Shown here: piece by piece, positions 61,280 through 64,000 of the stretch
How the letters are laid out: the number at the start of each line of letters is the position of its first letter
Numbering within the stretch: the first letter of the stretch is position 1
Source of the DNA: Pseudorhodobacter sp. MZDSW-24AT
GTDB taxonomy: Bacteria > Pseudomonadota > Alphaproteobacteria > Rhodobacterales > Rhodobacteraceae
Assembly: GCF_002794355.1 (NCBI RefSeq)
Contig: NZ_PGOI01000006.1
Span: 1 to 64,000 of the forward strand
Length of the DNA: 64,000 bases
Direction: 5' to 3'
The notes under the pieces: model-generated
Databases searched by the model: none
What the model saw: only the letters and a program-made list of their open reading frames with translations
Told to the model about the DNA's origin: nothing
Made by a program: the position numbers and the translations under genes

Positions 61280-61684
61280 TCAGAACGGGATCTCGTCGTC
61301 GCGGTCGACCAGCTCGGGGGACTCAAACTCGGCCGATTTCGGGCGGCTCAGAAAGTCGACCTTCTCGGCGATGATCTCGCAGCCGTAGCGGTCGGTGCCG
61401 GTCGCGTCGGTCCACTTGGTGTAGTGAATGCGGCCGTGGACGAGGACCTTCATGCCCTTTTCGCAGTGCTCTGCGACAGTCTTGCCGAGACCGTTGAAGC
61501 AGGTGATGCGGTGCCATTCGGTGTCCATGACCCGGTAGCCGTTCTCGTCGCGCATCACGCGACCTTCCGAGAGGCGCGGTCGCGAGGTGGCCAGGGTGAA
61601 GTTGGTGATCTTCGTGCCGCTTTGGGTCGCGCGCACTTCGGGCTTTTGACCGATGTTGCCGGCGAGGATGACGATGTTCTGCAT
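61280..61684 (-). CDS. ssb: Single-stranded DNA-binding protein, copy 2
   Basis: A 134-aa SSB from ATG 61684 (MQNIVILAGNIGQKPEVRA). Nearly colinear with copy 1 at 20845: identical RVMDTEWHRITCFNGLGK and IHYTKWTD blocks. The tail ends DRDDEIPF, closer to the classical DDxIPF tip than copy 1, so it is more likely to bind the usual SSB partners. Both paralogues sit on the same strand of the element. Confidence 0.93.
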   Translation of the reverse strand: MQNIVILAGNIGQKPEVRATQSGTKITNFTLATSRPRLSEGRVMRDENGYRVMDTEWHRITCFNGLGKTVAEHCEKGMKVLVHGRIHYTKWTDATGTDRYGCEIIAEKVDFLSRPKSAEFESPELVDRDDEIPF

Positions 61685-62105
61685 GGTAAGCTCCTGTGTT
61701 TTCTGTCCCTGGGACCGTCCCTTCGACAAGACCCGGAAAAAGCCAGTCGGCTGAGGCGTGCACGGGAGACGGAACGGCGACCGGAAACCTCCAGAGGGCC
61801 GGGGTGGAGCGGGCAGCCCTGAAAGGGCAACTCGGCCCGGACTGACGCGGGGTTGCGCGCCAGAGGCCGAACAGGCTTAGGGGATTGTCAGTCGAAGGGA
61901 TGGCGCCGGGGACAGGAGCGACGTGGGGCTCTTGCAGAACTCGGCCTTCCTGGCCAAGGCAAAGGGGTTCAAGCCCTTGCGAAAGAATTGACCATGCGGC
62001 TCAAGCTAACCTCATCCCCCTGCCCTATCGCGGTGACCTCCGTGCGAGTTGCGATGTTGCGACCTGTCGGCTATCCCGGATGCATCATTCGGACACGAGG
62101 ACCCA
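61685..62105. promoter_or_regulatory. ssb copy 2 leader containing the 33-bp repeat (61867-61899)
   Basis: This 421-bp region holds no gene. Its first 215 bp are a diverged copy of the ssb copy 1 leader. The 33 bp at 61867-61899 are identical to 21441-21473. Shared blocks such as CCCTTCGACAAGACCCGG and GGGCCGGGGTGGAGCGGGCA are interspersed with divergent stretches. This suggests selection for a regulatory leader. Confidence 0.6.
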
Positions 62106-62423
62106 ATGGCTGATTTCAATTTCGAGGCGATGTCGCTCAAGGAACTGCGGCAGTTGCAGAAGGACCTCGCCAAGGCGATTTCCACCTATGAAGACCGGCA
62201 CAAAGCCGAAGCCCGCGCTAAGCTAGAGGCCATAGCCAAGGAGATGGGCTACTCTCTAGCCGAACTGATCGGCGTCGAGGTCAAAGCTATGCGTGCGCCA
62301 GCCGTGGCGAAATACCTGCACCCTGAGAACGCAGGCATCACCTGGTCTGGCCGAGGCCGGAAACCGCAGTGGTTCGCAGACCACATCAACGCCGGCAAGG
62401 ACCCGAGCGCTCTGGCGGTCTGA
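62106..62423 (+). CDS. H-NS-family nucleoid protein
   Basis: A 105-aa protein from ATG 62106. N-terminal coiled-coil oligomerisation domain (LKELRQLQKDLAKAIS...) and C-terminal DNA-binding motif in TWSGRGRKPQWF (about 82-93), the alphaproteobacterial H-NS/HvrA-like signature. Element-borne H-NS relatives silence AT-rich genes and lessen the cost of a newly acquired element. Confidence 0.92.
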   Translation: MADFNFEAMSLKELRQLQKDLAKAISTYEDRHKAEARAKLEAIAKEMGYSLAELIGVEVKAMRAPAVAKYLHPENAGITWSGRGRKPQWFADHINAGKDPSALAV

Positions 62424-62462
62424 CGGAGTTGGGTGACCCCGCCCGGGCGAAGCATGGCCCAA

Positions 62463-62528
62463 GTTAAGGAAACCGGTTTTTGCTGACACGACTGTTCGAT
62501 CATGTTAGAAAAACGACGATTTCTTAAC
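62463..62528. promoter_or_regulatory. GTTA(A)GAAA-type boxes upstream of the Fic gene
   Basis: GTTAAGGAAA (62463-62472), GTTAGAAAAA (62504-62513) and, inverted, TTTCTTAAC (62520-62528) lie just ahead of the fic start. The last two form an imperfect palindrome. The winged helix at the C-terminus of the Fic protein could bind here for autoregulation. Confidence 0.45.
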
Positions 62529-62542
62529 ACGACGCGGAGCAC

Positions 62543-63637
62543 ATGTTAAAGCCGACCTATGCCATTCCCGCCCTGCCACCCCCGGCCGAGATCGAAACCG
62601 TTCCGGTCCTGAAGGCGCTCGCTCGCGCCAGCCGCGCGCTTGCAGATCTGAAGGGTCAGGCCAAGACCATTCCGAACCAAGGCATCCTGATCGATACCTT
62701 AGCGCTTCAGGAAGCCAAGGCTTCGTCGGAAGTCGAAAACATCGTCACAACGCAGGATGAACTGTTTCAGGCGGATGTTTTCCCTGACGATCCGCAGTCC
62801 CCGGCGGCCAAAGAAGTAGCGCTGTATCGCGACGCTCTGCGGCTCGGATACGCACGCTTGGGCGAAACCGGCGGCCTGATCCCAAATTCGGCGCTCATCG
62901 ACATGTTCCGCTTGCTGAAGGGCCGCAGCGATGGATTTCGAGTGACACCGGGTACTGCCCTCAAGAACGAGCAAACAGGGGAGATCGTCTTCGTCCCCCC
63001 CCAGGATGCGCACGAAATTGTCCGCCACATGACGGCGCTCGAACGGTTCATCAACGACGATGAACTCAGCGAGCTCGATCCGCTCATCAAGATGGCTTTG
63101 ATCCATCATCAGTTCGAAAGCATCCACCCGTTTCCGGATGGCAACGGACGTATCGGGCGCATCCTCAACGTACTTTATCTGACCAGAACGGGGTTGCTCG
63201 ACATCCCGGTGCTCTACCTGTCGCGGTTCATCACCCGTAACAAAGCGGACTACTACAGGCACCTTCAGGCGGTGCGCGACACGGGCGATTGGGAACCCTG
63301 GGTCATCTACATGCTGGAGGCCGTTGCAGAGACTTCTGCCACAACAGTCGAGATCGTCACCGGCATCCGACAGCAAATGGCGGACGTGAAGCATCGGCTA
63401 CGTGAAGACTTGCCGAAGATTTACAGCCAGGAACTTCTGAACAACTTGTTTCGCCATCCCTACACCCGGATCGAATATCTGCAGAACGATCTGGATGTCA
63501 GTCGGCAGACGGCCGCGAAGTATCTCGATACTTTGGCTGAGCAGGGCTTTGTCGAAAAGCATCGCTCTGGAAAGCACAACTACTTCATCAACGTCGCCCT
63601 GGTGAAACTCTTCCTCGACGTTTCGGGCGGACCGTAA
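62543..63637 (+). CDS. Fic-domain protein with N-terminal inhibitory helix and C-terminal winged helix
   Basis: A 364-aa protein. The Fic motif HPFPDGNGRIGR is near residues 194-205. The N-terminal SSEVEN (about 56-61) fits the (S/T)xxxE(G/N) inhibitory motif, so this is a class II, self-inhibited Fic. The C-terminal winged helix (QNDLDVSRQTAAKYLDTLAE) is the usual partner in this subgroup. Fic enzymes AMPylate or otherwise modify proteins. The target is unknown. Confidence 0.93.
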   Translation: MLKPTYAIPALPPPAEIETVPVLKALARASRALADLKGQAKTIPNQGILIDTLALQEAKASSEVENIVTTQDELFQADVFPDDPQSPAAKEVALYRDALRLGYARLGETGGLIPNSALIDMFRLLKGRSDGFRVTPGTALKNEQTGEIVFVPPQDAHEIVRHMTALERFINDDELSELDPLIKMALIHHQFESIHPFPDGNGRIGRILNVLYLTRTGLLDIPVLYLSRFITRNKADYYRHLQAVRDTGDWEPWVIYMLEAVAETSATTVEIVTGIRQQMADVKHRLREDLPKIYSQELLNNLFRHPYTRIEYLQNDLDVSRQTAAKYLDTLAEQGFVEKHRSGKHNYFINVALVKLFLDVSGGP

Positions 63638-63784
63638 ACTCGACACCGGGCGTTCGGCTCCTTGGGCAGTCGTGCCGACCTCCGCGTCGGTTCAGATTTC
63701 CGGGCCACCGAGAGGTCTGAAAGCCGAACGGACCGGATCGGGGACCCTGCCCCGATGCCGAGCTCTCGGGACAAACCGTGGGCC
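63638..63784. other. Short intergenic stretch, no gene seen
   Basis: This 147-bp stretch separates the 3' ends of the fic gene and the small membrane-peptide gene. Nothing beyond a CCACGG/CCGTGG-like short repeat near 63776-63797 is visible. Confidence 0.35.
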
Positions 63785-63949
63785 TTATGCCCACGGGTCG
63801 ACCTCAGCGATCACTTGAACCTCGTCGCCGTCGATTTCATCAGCGGGGACGGCGCCGAAGGTTCCATCCCCTGCCTGGAAGACGACGATCGAGACCATGA
63901 GCGTGGCGGCGAGGGAGGCGGCGAAGGCGTGTGCATCTTTGCGGGACAT
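63785..63949 (-). CDS. 54-aa peptide with one hydrophobic segment
   Basis: Starts at ATG 63949. MSRKDAHAFAASLAATLMVS is followed by IVVFQAGDGTFGAVPADEID and an acidic tail ending VDPWA. One membrane or signal segment (about 8-28), then an acidic soluble tail. The ribosome site is weak. Natural composition, a clean stop and a signal-like start argue for a real small protein. Function unknown. Confidence 0.6.
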   Translation of the reverse strand: MSRKDAHAFAASLAATLMVSIVVFQAGDGTFGAVPADEIDGDEVQVIAEVDPWA

Positions 63950-64000
63950 CTGTTTGGCTCCTGTCTTGGAGGCGGGGGACCATCCCCCGCGCGACAGGAC

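Overview
The window looks like accessory DNA from an alphaproteobacterium of the Rhodobacterales (Roseobacter/Paracoccus type). This rests on the high-GC, alphaproteobacterial character of the proteins and on a gene set that recurs on plasmids and integrative elements of that order: VirD4/TraG, a VirD2-like relaxase, VirC1/VirC2-like proteins, a strawberry-notch helicase-methylase, a TOPRIM protein, DUF2493, two SSBs, RadC, DUF932, DUF6878 and DUF6915. No mating-pair-formation genes, replication initiator, rRNA or tRNA are visible, so the window is probably the middle of a larger conjugative or mobilisable element.

Layout. (1) 1-2.5 kb: a frameshifted integrase fragment at the left edge, then a LysR regulator divergent from an exported tandem-ABM protein. 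(2) 2.7-9.6 kb: DNA transfer module (coupling protein, relaxase, MobC-like accessory protein), a strong candidate oriT, and a VirC1/VirC2-like pair. (3) 9.6-14.2 kb: an RcgR/RcgA-like hydrolase/membrane-protein pair, a stand-alone WGR protein, a bactofilin and a ParDE toxin-antitoxin operon. (4) 14.5-20.7 kb: a five-gene operon encoding an alpha/beta hydrolase with a C-terminal adaptor-like domain, a GASH-type helical protein, two GTPases and a GAP1-type protein. I read this as a GTPase-centred conflict (anti-phage or anti-plasmid) system. It is the most exciting locus here. (5) 20.8-31.3 kb: SSB copy 1, an unknown protein plus an XRE/ImmA-IrrE-type protein, DUF2493, a TOPRIM protein, the 1454-aa methylase-helicase and a small repeat protein.

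(6) 31.6-47.4 kb: a metabolic cargo block bounded by a decayed aldehyde dehydrogenase on the left and an IS3-family transposase remnant on the right. It holds an MBL hydrolase, a 2OG-Fe(II) oxygenase, an AcoR-like regulator, a zinc alcohol dehydrogenase, a complete Glp-type sugar/polyol ABC importer, a MetX-like hydrolase, an Lrp regulator and an AceE-like TPP enzyme. (7) 47.7-50.4 kb: an AbiEi/AbiEii toxin-antitoxin pair converging on an orphan DUF6088 antitoxin-like gene. (8) 50.4-58.6 kb: small conserved element genes on the minus strand. One of them (DUF6915) is split cleanly by a 3.4-kb Tn554-like element with two tyrosine recombinases. (9) 58.8-64 kb: an AraC regulator, a serine hydrolase, SSB copy 2 (whose leader and terminator duplicate those of copy 1), an H-NS protein, a Fic protein and a 54-aa membrane peptide.

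How the parts fit: the transfer and DNA-metabolism genes form the backbone. Three or more toxin-antitoxin or conflict loci (ParDE, AbiE, GTPase system, perhaps Fic and XRE/IrrE) stabilise or defend it. Several of these loci carry a palindrome or repeat near the promoter that is a natural autoregulatory operator.
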